Shown here in pieces: positions 44,041 through 52,834 of a DNA stretch of 64,000 bases; positions within the stretch are counted from its first letter, which is position 1; each line of letters starts with the position of its first letter. Under the pieces are notes generated by a model that searched no databases, was not told the origin of the DNA, and saw only the letters and a program-made list of their open reading frames with translations. The stretch is taken from positions 7,635-71,634 of the forward strand of contig WRJC01000015.1 of the NCBI GenBank assembly GCA_009782405.1, written 5' to 3'. Both the position numbers and the translations under genes were made by a program. The DNA is from Oscillospiraceae bacterium (GTDB lineage: Bacteria > Bacillota_A > Clostridia > Oscillospirales > WRJC01).

Positions 44041-45129
44041 ATGGACATATACAAACAGCCCTGGAGGCTCGTCCAAAACAGGATAAGGGGCAAAGGCGGG
44101 CGCGAAATCGACAAGCATAGGGGCATATTTCCCCCGGTTGACGATTCCAGCGGGTCGGAGGCGTGGATAGGATCGGTGACCCGCGTGGAAAATCCCCCGG
44201 CCGATAAGCCAAACTATGGCTGCAGCGAAGTCATTCTTCCCGACGGCAGGCGGATGTATTTGTTCGAGGCGATCGAACTCTCGCCAAAGCGGGTGCTCGG
44301 CGAAAAACACATGGGCCAAAACGGGAGCGGCATGGGAATGCTCATAAAATATCTCGACGCAAAAGCGCAATACGGGCTCCAATGCCATCCGACGCGGGAA
44401 TGGGCAAAAAAAATGTGGGGCAGCGATTACGGCAAAGAAGAATGCTGGTATGTCATCGGAGCCCGAGATGACACGCGGGAGCCCGCATATATTCTGCTCG
44501 GCTTCAAGGAAGAGGTCACCGGGGAAGAGTGGGAAAGGCATTACCGGAAAAACGACATCGCCGCCCTTGAAAACCTGTGCCACAAAATACAGGTCAAAGC
44601 GGGGGAGACGTATTTCGTGGGAGGCGGAACGCCGCACGCGCTGGGCGAAGGCTGTTTCGTTGTGGAAGTGCAGGAGCCAAGCGACATAACATTGGGCGCG
44701 CATACCTATGAGCATATACGGAAAGGCAGGTACATAGATCCGGCCGAAAAGCGGGCATACGACGAGCGGCTCTTAGGCGCATACATCTACGACGGCTGCA
44801 GCTTCGAGGAAAATCTGCGGCGATGGCGCATCCCGCGAAAGACTGCGCGTTTTGGCGAGTGGGGAAAAGAGGAAATATTGATAGGCGCAAACCAGACAAA
44901 GTTTTTTTCGCTCACCGAGCTTGCCGTAAACGGCAGCGCCGAAATCGCCGACACGGGGTTTCCCAAAGTGGCCGTCGCGCTTTCCGGCGAGGGCAAAATC
45001 GTTTTCGAGGGCGGCGAAATGAAGATAAAGCGCGGGGACGAAATCTTTTTGCCGTTCGATGCGAAGGCAAGCGTGGCGGGAAACATGGCTGTCGCGCTGT
45101 GCCACCCCGAAGGGGCCGTCTGCATGTGA
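44041..45129 (+). CDS. Class I mannose-6-phosphate isomerase-like protein
   Basis: ATG 44041 behind GAGGTGG gives 362 residues; an ATG at 44032 is less likely. The N-terminal region has the type I zinc-site pattern YGLQCHPTREWAKKMWG and ECWYVIGARDD, then GTPHALGEGCFVVEVQEPSD with a further His and Glu. Two cupin halves follow. These enzymes interconvert mannose-6-phosphate and fructose-6-phosphate, or act on related sugars, in the cytoplasm. It is divergent from a sugar-receptor gene, and 28 bases upstream of a membrane-anchored unknown. Confidence 0.85.
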   Translation: MDIYKQPWRLVQNRIRGKGGREIDKHRGIFPPVDDSSGSEAWIGSVTRVENPPADKPNYGCSEVILPDGRRMYLFEAIELSPKRVLGEKHMGQNGSGMGMLIKYLDAKAQYGLQCHPTREWAKKMWGSDYGKEECWYVIGARDDTREPAYILLGFKEEVTGEEWERHYRKNDIAALENLCHKIQVKAGETYFVGGGTPHALGEGCFVVEVQEPSDITLGAHTYEHIRKGRYIDPAEKRAYDERLLGAYIYDGCSFEENLRRWRIPRKTARFGEWGKEEILIGANQTKFFSLTELAVNGSAEIADTGFPKVAVALSGEGKIVFEGGEMKIKRGDEIFLPFDAKASVAGNMAVALCHPEGAVCM

Positions 45130-45157
45130 TTTCCAAAAAGCAAGGGGGGGATTTATC

Positions 45158-46414
45158 GTGACATTTGCCAAACGCGGTTGGATAAAATGGGCAGCTGTGG
45201 CCGCAGCCGCTATTTGCGTGATCGCCATCCTTGCCATTATGGCAAACAAAAAACAAGCGGCCGATGTTGCCGGCTATTCCGGCTTGCCCAAGCTTTCCGT
45301 AAACACCGGCTTGCCCGCAAAAGGCGGAATTGAAAGCCATTTGGCTTTCAATATCGAAGAACTGTGCGACAATAACCCGTGGACGGAGGACAGCGATCTC
45401 GCCACTCTGCCCGTGTTCAAAAATACACTGGTCTATGACGCGGAAAATATGCCGATAAACGCTTTGTCCGCCGAAGAAATGCGTGCAAAGGCGAAAGAAG
45501 TCGCAAATATGTTCGGGCTTGAGATAAAATCGCTGTACACGACGCCCGAACAGGAGCAAACAGAAAAGATCATGCAAAAATTGGATGGCGCTGACGAGCA
45601 AACCATCAAAATGAACACAGCCGCGCGCGAGGGGATTGCGGAATGCGACAAAGCATTCATCGACGTGGGGATCGATGGGCATATTCATCTGGCGCTGATG
45701 CCCGAAACGGCGCATTTGGCAAAGAAAATCGCGAAACTCGGGGTTTTCGATAATTTCACGGTATCTTTCGAATACGGCTATGAGACAATAAACGGCACTT
45801 TGCATAGCCTCGGCTTTCCGCTGCCCGGCGGGCGCCGCTTTGCCTATGAGGGCACCTCCCGCGAGCAGGCGATGGAGATCACGAAATATCTGTTTTCGGA
45901 ATACGGCGCTTTTGCGAAAATATCGGAACCCGGCTACAACCTATTTGCCGATTACGCATTCGGCAAAGCCCTCAGGCGCTTGCATACCGCCGTATTCGAC
46001 AATTCGGGAAGCCTTGAGGAGCGGATATTGAATTTCAATTTTGCCAATATATATTTTTCCGCCACCGATATGGGGGGATTAGGCCAAATTATATATTCCA
46101 AAACCGATCTGTCGCAAAAAATCGGCGACTATCCGATAATTACGGCAGCCGAAGCCCACAAGCTCCTGCTTGACGGAAAATATATATCAACAGTCCCCCA
46201 AGATTTGCCCGCCGAAGAACACATAGCCCGCGTCGAGCTGATCTACCGCAAAAACAGGGGGGACGCTGTGCTTACGCCCTATTACAAATTCTTTGTGGAA
46301 ATGCCGGCCATGCAAAGAAAAAACGGATTGAAAACCTTTGGCGTGTTCTATGTTCCGGCCGTTTCGGGCGAATTTTTGGAAAATATGCCGTTTGGAGACG
46401 GCAGCACCAATTGA
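45158..46414 (+). CDS. Membrane-anchored extracellular protein, unknown
   Basis: The start is GTG 45158, seven bases after AAGGGGGGG; readings further upstream would lie inside the isomerase gene. The protein has 418 residues: a short basic start, one hydrophobic helix (about 10-29, KWAAVAAAAICVIAILAIMA), then a soluble outer part without cysteine motifs or recognised catalytic patterns. Sequences such as REGIAECDKAFIDVGIDGHIHLALM and IHKL-type repeats were not matched to a family by eye. Topology suggests an envelope role; function unknown. Confidence 0.65.
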   Translation: MTFAKRGWIKWAAVAAAAICVIAILAIMANKKQAADVAGYSGLPKLSVNTGLPAKGGIESHLAFNIEELCDNNPWTEDSDLATLPVFKNTLVYDAENMPINALSAEEMRAKAKEVANMFGLEIKSLYTTPEQEQTEKIMQKLDGADEQTIKMNTAAREGIAECDKAFIDVGIDGHIHLALMPETAHLAKKIAKLGVFDNFTVSFEYGYETINGTLHSLGFPLPGGRRFAYEGTSREQAMEITKYLFSEYGAFAKISEPGYNLFADYAFGKALRRLHTAVFDNSGSLEERILNFNFANIYFSATDMGGLGQIIYSKTDLSQKIGDYPIITAAEAHKLLLDGKYISTVPQDLPAEEHIARVELIYRKNRGDAVLTPYYKFFVEMPAMQRKNGLKTFGVFYVPAVSGEFLENMPFGDGSTN

Positions 46415-46456
46415 AAATCCGCGCCGCTTTTGCCCGCATTCCTACAAAAAAAACAC

Positions 46457-46505
46457 AAAAGCTATTGATATTGACGCGCAGATGTGATATAATGGTAAAA
46501 ATGCC
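46457..46505 (+). repeat. Promoter repeat, copy 1
   Basis: This 49-base element contains TTGATA (46465-46470), 17 bases, TATAAT (46488-46493) and GGTAAAAATGCC. By eye it matches copy 3 at 45 of 49 positions. It drives the first toxin-antitoxin pair. Confidence 0.8.
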
Positions 46506-46543
46506 AGAATAAAAATAAAACTGGGAGAAGAAAAAAATTATTT

Positions 46544-46807
46544 ATGGAAGCAGTAAAACAAACTATTGACAGCAAATTATTGAGCGGGGTTATTTCGTTG
46601 CCGAAAAATTTTCAAAATAAAAAAGTGGAAATCATTGTCTTTCTCAATGAAAATGAGATAACCATGCCGAAACTGGCCATGAGCGAAATTAACAAAATGC
46701 TAAAAGGCTCTGTCACGGAATCATTAATCGGCTCCGTGCCGCAATCGGGCATGGTTCTTGAAGATTACCGGGCAGAAAGGCTGAAAAAATATGACCGCGC
46801 TGATTGA
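46544..46807 (+). CDS. Antitoxin of a VapBC-like pair (probable)
   Basis: The protein has 87 residues: a strand-rich N-terminus with VISLPKNFQNKKVEIIVFL, like AbrB/VapB-type DNA-binding antitoxins, and a charged C-terminal tail (LEDYRAERLKKY) of the kind that wraps a PIN toxin. It overlaps the PIN gene by 17 bases. It should neutralise that toxin and repress its own promoter, by analogy with the family. Confidence 0.72.
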   Translation: MEAVKQTIDSKLLSGVISLPKNFQNKKVEIIVFLNENEITMPKLAMSEINKMLKGSVTESLIGSVPQSGMVLEDYRAERLKKYDRAD

Positions 46808-47213
46808 CACGAATGTGATATTGGATTTCATGCTCCGCCGCGAGCCGTATTATGAAAACGCGGCAAAAATAAATATATTGTCCGAAAAAGGCTATATAAG
46901 CGCTTACATATCGGCCTCTGCGGTCACCGATATTTTTTACATCGCCAAAAAGGAATTGAGGAGCAGGGACGCAGCTGTTGCATTAATAAAAAGCCTGTTG
47001 AAAACCATTCGCATAGCGTCTGTAACAGAGAACAGCATTCACGAAGCCTTAGATTTGAACTGGGACGATTTTGAGGATTGCGTGCAGTATGTGGCAGGTC
47101 GGAGCGTTTCGGCTGATTACGTAATTACGCGAAATCCGAATGATTTTGCTGACAGTCAGATATATGTTATATCGCCTGACGAGTTTCTCGCTCAGATTAC
47201 TTCGCAGAATTGA
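46791..47213 (+). CDS. PIN-domain toxin (VapC-like ribonuclease)
   Basis: The protein has 140 residues. PIN acidic residues are at LIDTNVILDF (Asp6), the middle AVTDIFY segment and WDDFEDCVQY, with RNPNDF near the end. PIN toxins cut RNA using Mg2+ or Mn2+. Its stop codon overlaps the -35 box of promoter repeat copy 2, so the next cassette begins without any intervening DNA. Confidence 0.85.
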   Translation: MTALIDTNVILDFMLRREPYYENAAKINILSEKGYISAYISASAVTDIFYIAKKELRSRDAAVALIKSLLKTIRIASVTENSIHEALDLNWDDFEDCVQYVAGRSVSADYVITRNPNDFADSQIYVISPDEFLAQITSQN

Positions 47214-47249
47214 AAGTGACGCGCAGATGTGCTATAATGGCAAAAACGC
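47209..47249 (+). repeat. Promoter repeat, copy 2
   Basis: Forty-one bases match copy 3 at 40 positions by eye: TTGAAA (47210-47215), 17 bases, TATAAT (47233-47238), GGCAAAAACGC. The first bases overlap the end of the upstream toxin gene. Confidence 0.85.
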
Positions 47250-47277
47250 AAAAATAAAACTGGGAGGGAAATATTTC

Positions 47278-47514
47278 ATGTATGCAATAAAAGCCATATA
47301 CGACGGAATAAATTTTAAGCCCGTGCAGCCGATACCTGTAAAAGAAAATTACGAAGTTGTCATCACATTTGTCGAACCTTTAAAAAAAGACCAAAAAGGC
47401 ATAATGGACTTTGCCGGGATTTGGGAAGATGAAAGCGCGCTTGATTTGGATGAAATAATGGCTGAAAGAAAAAATTTTTCTTTGGGGAGAATGGAAGATG
47501 ACGATATTTCTTGA
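47278..47514 (+). CDS. Antitoxin of a second VapBC-like pair (probable)
   Basis: ATG 47278 follows GGGAGGG and gives 78 residues. The N-terminal half (YAIKAIYDGINFKPVQPIPV, then NYEVVITFVEP) is the short beta-rich antitoxin type often paired with PIN toxins, and the C-terminal half is acidic and helical. It overlaps its toxin by 17 bases, exactly as in the first pair, though the two antitoxins are not obviously alike. Confidence 0.72.
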   Translation: MYAIKAIYDGINFKPVQPIPVKENYEVVITFVEPLKKDQKGIMDFAGIWEDESALDLDEIMAERKNFSLGRMEDDDIS

Positions 47515-47902
47515 TACCGATACATTGTCATTTTTTTTGTCGGGCAATTCTGCCGTGGCTGGCAAAATGAATGAAGCTATCGTTGCCGGATCCCAGATTT
47601 GTTTGACTTGCATAAATGTTTACGAAATTGCAAAAGGTTTAAAATACAGAAACAACAAAAACAGGGAGTTTGATTTTTATAAGTTTTTAACAAATGTCAC
47701 CGTGTTTTACTTAGACGACGCTGCCATTCAAAAAGCGGCAGATATATACGCAAATTTAAGAAAAACGGGCATAACTGTCGGAGACGCAGATATTTTGATA
47801 GCTTCGATCGTCATAACAAACGCCGGAAAATTGATTACGAACAACAATAAGCATTACCAGTATATCAATGGTTTGACAATAAATGATTGGTTCGGGGAAT
47901 GA
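47498..47902 (+). CDS. PIN-domain toxin (VapC-like ribonuclease)
   Basis: The protein has 134 residues with the PIN pattern FLDTDTLSFFLSG (Asp6, Asp8), NVYEIAKGL (Glu), VGDADILIASI (Asp pair) and LITNNNKHYQYI. It is a more typical VapC than the first toxin. It probably cleaves RNA when released from its antitoxin. Promoter repeat copy 3 follows 12 bases after the stop. Confidence 0.88.
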   Translation: MTIFLDTDTLSFFLSGNSAVAGKMNEAIVAGSQICLTCINVYEIAKGLKYRNNKNREFDFYKFLTNVTVFYLDDAAIQKAADIYANLRKTGITVGDADILIASIVITNAGKLITNNNKHYQYINGLTINDWFGE

Positions 47903-47913
47903 TTGCTGAAACC

Positions 47914-47962
47914 AAAAGCTATTGAAAGTGACGCGCAGATGTGCTATAATGGCAAAAATGCC
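47914..47962 (+). repeat. Promoter repeat, copy 3
   Basis: This copy has TTGAAA (47922-47927), 17 bases, TATAAT (47945-47950), then GGCAAAAATGCC. It is 38 bases ahead of the fucosidase start, so it should drive that gene. Confidence 0.85.
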
Positions 47963-47999
47963 AATAAATAAAAATAAATAAACAGGAGGCAATTTAAAA

Positions 48000-49268
48000 A
48001 TGTACGACATCACCAAAGCGCAGCCTACCCCCGGCAACACAAAATGGTTCCAGAACGACCGCTTCGGGCTTTTCATCCACTGGGGAACATATGCCCTGGC
48101 CGCCCGCCACGAATGGGTGAAAAACATGGAGGCGATACCCGACGAGATCTACGACAAATATTTCAGGCATTTCGACCCCGACCTCTACGACCCTAAGCTT
48201 TGGGCCAAGGCCGCTTCCGACGCGGGCATGAAATATTTCGTGATCACCACGAAGCACCACGAGGGCTTCTGTCTGTGGGATACCGATCTGACCGACTACA
48301 AGGCCACAAACACCCCCTATGGCAAGGACGTGCTCGCGCCGATGGTCGATGCGTTCAGGGGCGAAAACATGAAAGTGGGCTTTTATCACTCGCTGCTCGA
48401 CTGGCACCACCCCGAATACACCTTGGACTCGTGCCACGCGCTAAAAAACAACGCCGAATACCGCGAAAAGGCGAAAAACCGGGATTTGAACAAATATGTG
48501 GACTATCTCTGGGGCCAAACAAAAGAGCTCTTGACGAGGTTCGGAAAAGTAGACATACTCTGGTACGACTTCTCGGTGGGCGCCTCCGCCGAGTTTGCCG
48601 GCAAGGGCAAAAACGAATGGAGAAGCGAGGAGCTGATCAAATTCATACGCGGAATGCAGCCGGAAATAATCATTAACGACAGGCTCGAAATCGACCAGGA
48701 CGTAAAAACCCCCGAGCAGTACCAGCCCAGGGAGTGGGTGAAGGTGGACGGCAAGCCGGTGGTATGGGAAGCCTGCCAGACATTCTCGGGCTCGTGGGGC
48801 TACCACCGCGACGAGCAGACCTGGAAAAGCGTGGATATGCTCGTGCAAATGCTGATCGACACGGTGAGCAAAGGCGGTAACCTGCTTCTAAACGTGGGGC
48901 CCACGGGTCGCGGCGAGTTCGATGAGAGGGCGCTCTCGTGCCTGTCCGGAATGGGCAAATGGATGAAAAATCACAGCCGCTCGATCTACGGCTGCACGCA
49001 GGCCCCCGATGAGTTCGCCGCCCCCAGGGATTGCCGGCTCACGTACAACCCCGACAAAAACAGGCTGTACATCCATATGTTCGGCTACCCGTTCGGCGGA
49101 TTTTTCATGGACGGCAAAGAGATATGCGACAAAATAGAGTACGCGCAGTTCTTAAACGACGCCTCGGAGATAAAATACTCCGTAAAGGACGGGACAGTCT
49201 CGTTCAATATCCCGGTGATAAAGCCGAATGTGACCGTCCCGGTCATCGAGGTTTATCTGAAGCCGTAA
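48000..49268 (+). CDS. Alpha-L-fucosidase, GH29
   Basis: The protein has 422 residues without a signal peptide. It opens NTKWFQNDRFGLFIHWGTYALAARHEW and contains YFVITTKHHEGFCLWD, SLLDWHHPEY and VDILWYDFSVG, where the Asp of WYD is the expected GH29 nucleophile. GGNLLLNVGPTGRGEFDERA is a family mark. It releases L-fucose from oligosaccharides in the cytoplasm. AGGAGG precedes ATG 48000. The 3' end overlaps the convergent metG gene by 26 bases. Confidence 0.93.
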   Translation: MYDITKAQPTPGNTKWFQNDRFGLFIHWGTYALAARHEWVKNMEAIPDEIYDKYFRHFDPDLYDPKLWAKAASDAGMKYFVITTKHHEGFCLWDTDLTDYKATNTPYGKDVLAPMVDAFRGENMKVGFYHSLLDWHHPEYTLDSCHALKNNAEYREKAKNRDLNKYVDYLWGQTKELLTRFGKVDILWYDFSVGASAEFAGKGKNEWRSEELIKFIRGMQPEIIINDRLEIDQDVKTPEQYQPREWVKVDGKPVVWEACQTFSGSWGYHRDEQTWKSVDMLVQMLIDTVSKGGNLLLNVGPTGRGEFDERALSCLSGMGKWMKNHSRSIYGCTQAPDEFAAPRDCRLTYNPDKNRLYIHMFGYPFGGFFMDGKEICDKIEYAQFLNDASEIKYSVKDGTVSFNIPVIKPNVTVPVIEVYLKP

Positions 49269-50838
49269 GCTCGGCCAATATTTTCTTCTCGTCGAGGCGC
49301 ATGAATATCGGCTCGGCCTTATTGAGTTTGGACCCCGGTTTCAATCCCCCGAACACAAACGCGCTTTCATAGCTTGTCTCGATTTTGGCGTCCGCGTCGA
49401 TCTGCGAAAAGATCTTCGCGGACGTTTCGGGCATTATCGGGGAAAACAGCACGCCCGCGATCCTCACGCTCTCCAACAGGTTGTACAAGACCGTGCCCAG
49501 CCGCTCTTTTTTTGCCTCGTCCTTGGCCAAAACCCAAGGTTCGGTTTCGTCGATGTATTTGTTCGCCCTGTACAAAATTGCGAGAATTTCGCCTATCGCC
49601 TCGGCGATTTTGTATTCGTTCATCAACGCCGCATAATTTCCCGCTCCGGCGATGGCCGCCTCCTTTAGCTCGCCGTCGAACTCTCCGGGGCGGCAAGGCT
49701 CCGGCACGATGCCCCCGAAATATTTCTCGGCCATCACCACCGTGCGGTTCACTAAGTTGCTGAGCGTGTTTACAAGATCCGCATTGTACCGTCTGACAAA
49801 TCCCATGTGGGAAAAAGAAGCGTCGCGGTCATAGGGCATTTCGCAAAGCAGGTAATACCTCGTCGCGTCCGCCCCGAATTTGTCGATCATGTGATCCGTA
49901 TACACCACGTTGCCCGTCGATTTGCTCATTTTCTCGTCGTTGAACAGCCACCACGGGTGTCCGATTATCTGGGCGGGCGGCTCTATGCCCAATCCCCACA
50001 GCATCACGGGCCAGTAGATCGAATGAAACCTCATTATATCCTTGCCGATCACGTGCAGATCGCAGGGCCAGTATTTTTCGAACAATTCGGGCTGTTTTTC
50101 ATTATCGGGGTTATACCCCAGCGCAGTTATGTAATTCGAGAGCGCGTCGATCCATACATAGACGGTATACCCGGGATCGAACTCGACCGGCACCCCCCAT
50201 TTCACATTCGAGCGCGAGACGCACAGCTCCTGCACCCCGGGCTTTATGAAATTGTTTTCCATTTCGCGCTTTCGCTGAACCGGGACGATAAAATCCGGGT
50301 GGGATTCGATATATCGCTCGAGCTTTTGCTGATATTTCGACAGTTTCAGTTTATATGCGACTTCTTTTACCTCGCGAAGCTCCCCGCCGCAGTCGGGGCA
50401 CAGCCCAAAAGAGGCGCTTATCTGCGAGGGCGTGAAAAACGATTCGCACGGCACGCAGTACGGCCCTTCATATTGGTCTTTGTAAATGTCGCCGTTTTCA
50501 TAAAGCCTGGCAAATATCTTTTTGACCGACTCGATATGCTCGCCGTCGGTGGTCCTTATGAACTTGTCGTAGCTTATATTCAGCCTCGCGTAGGTGTTTT
50601 TTATCATCTCCGTGATTTTGTCCGCCGACTCCTTCGGGGATATGTTCGCCGCTGCGGCGATTTCCTCGATTTTTTGGCCGTGCTCGTCCGTGCCGGTCAA
50701 AAAGAACACGTCGCGGCAGCAAAGCCTCTTGTGCCGCGCTATCGCGTCGGCGTAAACGATCTCGTAATCGTTTCCGATATGGGGCTGTTTGGACGAATAG
50801 GCTATCGCCGTGGCTATGTAAAATTTTTCGCCTTTCAC
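49243..50838 (-). CDS. metG: Methionyl-tRNA synthetase
   Basis: The protein has 531 residues. Class I signatures are PHIGNDYE (the HIGH position) and KMSKSTG, with a zinc knuckle [12 protein letters not shown]. The C-terminal EMAP-like tRNA-binding domain of many Firmicutes enzymes is absent, so this is a short form. It charges tRNA-Met. The ATG overlaps the clpX stop by four bases, placing it last in a tig-clpP-clpX-metG operon. Confidence 0.95.
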   Translation of the reverse strand: MKGEKFYIATAIAYSSKQPHIGNDYEIVYADAIARHKRLCCRDVFFLTGTDEHGQKIEEIAAAANISPKESADKITEMIKNTYARLNISYDKFIRTTDGEHIESVKKIFARLYENGDIYKDQYEGPYCVPCESFFTPSQISASFGLCPDCGGELREVKEVAYKLKLSKYQQKLERYIESHPDFIVPVQRKREMENNFIKPGVQELCVSRSNVKWGVPVEFDPGYTVYVWIDALSNYITALGYNPDNEKQPELFEKYWPCDLHVIGKDIMRFHSIYWPVMLWGLGIEPPAQIIGHPWWLFNDEKMSKSTGNVVYTDHMIDKFGADATRYYLLCEMPYDRDASFSHMGFVRRYNADLVNTLSNLVNRTVVMAEKYFGGIVPEPCRPGEFDGELKEAAIAGAGNYAALMNEYKIAEAIGEILAILYRANKYIDETEPWVLAKDEAKKERLGTVLYNLLESVRIAGVLFSPIMPETSAKIFSQIDADAKIETSYESAFVFGGLKPGSKLNKAEPIFMRLDEKKILAELTASDKPR

Positions 50839-52190
50839 ACTACGTCCCCTTTTCTCTTGAGTTTGAAGTCGTTGCTTTCGGAGCGCGGCTTTTTTTCTTT
50901 CTTCTTCTTATTTTCGTCGATTATGATCTCCGGAGCCAATCCGATGTTCTCCACGTTCTCTTTGGTTATTATTATTTTCGCGATATTTTCGTTGGATGGG
51001 GACTCGAACATGACATCTTGCAATATCTTCTCGATAATCGAGCGGAGCCCCCTTGCCCCGATTTCGCGCTTTGCGGCGAGCTGCGCCACCGCTTTCAGCG
51101 CCTCTTCGTGAAATTCGAGCTCCATTTCGTCTATTTCAAACAGCTTTTTGTACTGTTTGACAATCGAATTTTTGGGCTCGGTCAAAATCCGCACCAGCGC
51201 CTCTTCGTTCAATTCGTCGAGGGTGACGAATATGGGCAGCCTGCCCACCAGTTCGGGTATGAGCCCGTATTTCACTATGTCGTGCGAATCTACGTTTTCT
51301 AAGATCCTGCTCTGTTTTTTTTCTTCCTTTGTCTGCACCGTGCCCAAAAAGCCCATTACCGACGAACCCTGTTTCTTTTCTATTATGTCGCCTATTCCAT
51401 CAAAAGAGCCGCCGCATATGAACAGGATGTTTTCGGTGTTCACTTGTATGAAGTCTTGGTTTGGATGCTTCCTGCCGCCTTGGGGCGGGACGTTTGAAAT
51501 CGTGCCCTCCAAAATTTTCAAGAGCGCCTGCTGCACGCCCTCGCCGGATACATCGCGCGTTATCGATCGGTTTTCGCTGCGGCGCGAAATCTTGTCTATT
51601 TCGTCTATGTAGATTATACCCCGCTCAGCTTTCGCGACGTCCCAATCCGCAGCCTGGATCAGGCGCAGCAGTATGTTTTCCACGTCTTCGCCCACATACC
51701 CGGCCTCTGTCAAAGTGGTCGCATCGGAGATCGCGAAGGGGACTTTGAGTATCTTCGCGAGGTTCTGGGCGAGGTAAGTCTTGCCCACCCCGGTTGGCCC
51801 TAAAAGCAGTATGTTGCTCTTTTGGATTTCCACGTCGTTGTCGCTTTTTTGCAGTATCCGCTTGTAGTGGTTGTATACCGCGACGGAAAGCGCTTTTTTT
51901 GCCCTGTCCTGCCCTATCACGTAATTGTCGAGTTTCTGTTTTATCTCCACCGGTTTCGGCAAGTTCGATATCCTCAGTTCTTCGCCCCCTGCTTCCGCGC
52001 TGATCGCTTTTTCGATTTCTTCTTCGACTATCTCGTTGCATTTCGCCGCGCAGCTGTCGCATATGTACAGTCCCGTCGGGCTTTCTATGAACATTTTCAC
52101 CTGGTTTTTCGTTTTTCCGCAAAAAGCGCAGAAAGCCTGCGGGGTCGTTTTTTTGCCGCCCGAATTCCCGCCCGAATATTTGTACGCCAT
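50835..52190 (-). CDS. clpX: ATP-dependent Clp protease ATP-binding subunit ClpX
   Basis: The protein has 451 residues. The N-terminal zinc-binding domain is [16 protein letters not shown]...[10 protein letters not shown], followed by the AAA+ module with Walker A GPTGVGKT, Walker [10 protein letters not shown] and the sensor region. A charged [11 protein letters not shown] tail ends the protein. ClpX unfolds substrates and feeds them to ClpP. Spacing of 19 bases after clpP supports one transcript. Confidence 0.96.
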   Translation of the reverse strand: MAYKYSGGNSGGKKTTPQAFCAFCGKTKNQVKMFIESPTGLYICDSCAAKCNEIVEEEIEKAISAEAGGEELRISNLPKPVEIKQKLDNYVIGQDRAKKALSVAVYNHYKRILQKSDNDVEIQKSNILLLGPTGVGKTYLAQNLAKILKVPFAISDATTLTEAGYVGEDVENILLRLIQAADWDVAKAERGIIYIDEIDKISRRSENRSITRDVSGEGVQQALLKILEGTISNVPPQGGRKHPNQDFIQVNTENILFICGGSFDGIGDIIEKKQGSSVMGFLGTVQTKEEKKQSRILENVDSHDIVKYGLIPELVGRLPIFVTLDELNEEALVRILTEPKNSIVKQYKKLFEIDEMELEFHEEALKAVAQLAAKREIGARGLRSIIEKILQDVMFESPSNENIAKIIITKENVENIGLAPEIIIDENKKKKEKKPRSESNDFKLKRKGDVV

Positions 52191-52209
52191 TTGAAATTCC
52201 TCCGGATTA

Positions 52210-52794
52210 TTATAATCTCTTCTCTATCACTTTGTCGATAAGGCCGTATTTGAGAGCTTCGTCGGCGGTCATGAAATTGTCGCGGTCGGTGTCTTTTTCG
52301 ACTTCTTCGACGGGCTTGCCGCAATTAGCGGCCAGGATTTCGTTCAGTTTGCGTTTTATCTGGATGATCCTGTCGGCGTGGATTTTTATGTCCGTGGCTT
52401 GGCCCTGCATCCCGCCCATGGGCTGGTGGATCATTATTTCGCTGTTTGGCAGCGCGAGCCTTTTGCCCTTTGTTCCCGAGGAAAGCAAAAACGCCCCCAT
52501 GCTCGCCGCCATGCCCACGCATATCGTCGAGATGTCGCATTTTATGTAGTTCATCGTGTCGTATATCGCCATTCCCGAAGATATGGAACCTCCCGGGCTG
52601 TTGATATAGAAGCTTATTTCCGCTTCTGCGTCCTCGTGTTCGAGAAACAAAAGCTGCGCCACCACTAAGCTCGCGGTCACGTCGTTCACCTCGTCGCTCA
52701 GCATTATTATCCTCTCGTTTAAAAGCCTCGAAAAAATGTCGTAGGATCTCTCGCCCATATTCGTCTTTTCGATGACTATCGGCACCAATGCCAT
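52210..52794 (-). CDS. clpP: ATP-dependent Clp protease proteolytic subunit ClpP
   Basis: ATG 52794 follows AAAGGAGTG and gives 194 residues; the ATG at 52812 overlaps that site. The catalytic Ser is in [11 protein letters not shown] and the His in [14 protein letters not shown], with the Asp further on. Tetradecameric ClpP degrades proteins delivered by ClpX. It lies between tig and clpX, the common bacterial order. Confidence 0.96.
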   Translation of the reverse strand: MALVPIVIEKTNMGERSYDIFSRLLNERIIMLSDEVNDVTASLVVAQLLFLEHEDAEAEISFYINSPGGSISSGMAIYDTMNYIKCDISTICVGMAASMGAFLLSSGTKGKRLALPNSEIMIHQPMGGMQGQATDIKIHADRIIQIKRKLNEILAANCGKPVEEVEKDTDRDNFMTADEALKYGLIDKVIEKRL

Positions 52795-52834
52795 AAAATC
52801 ACTCCTTTGCATTGTTTTTTATTATTGTTTTTTA

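Noticed and set aside
46544..47902. The two toxin-antitoxin pairs as a simple duplication of each other
   Set aside because: The toxins and antitoxins differ clearly between pairs; only the promoter element is repeated.
49807..51111. Long plus-strand open frame opposite metG and clpX
   Set aside because: It spans two well-supported minus-strand genes; composition is that of an antisense shadow.
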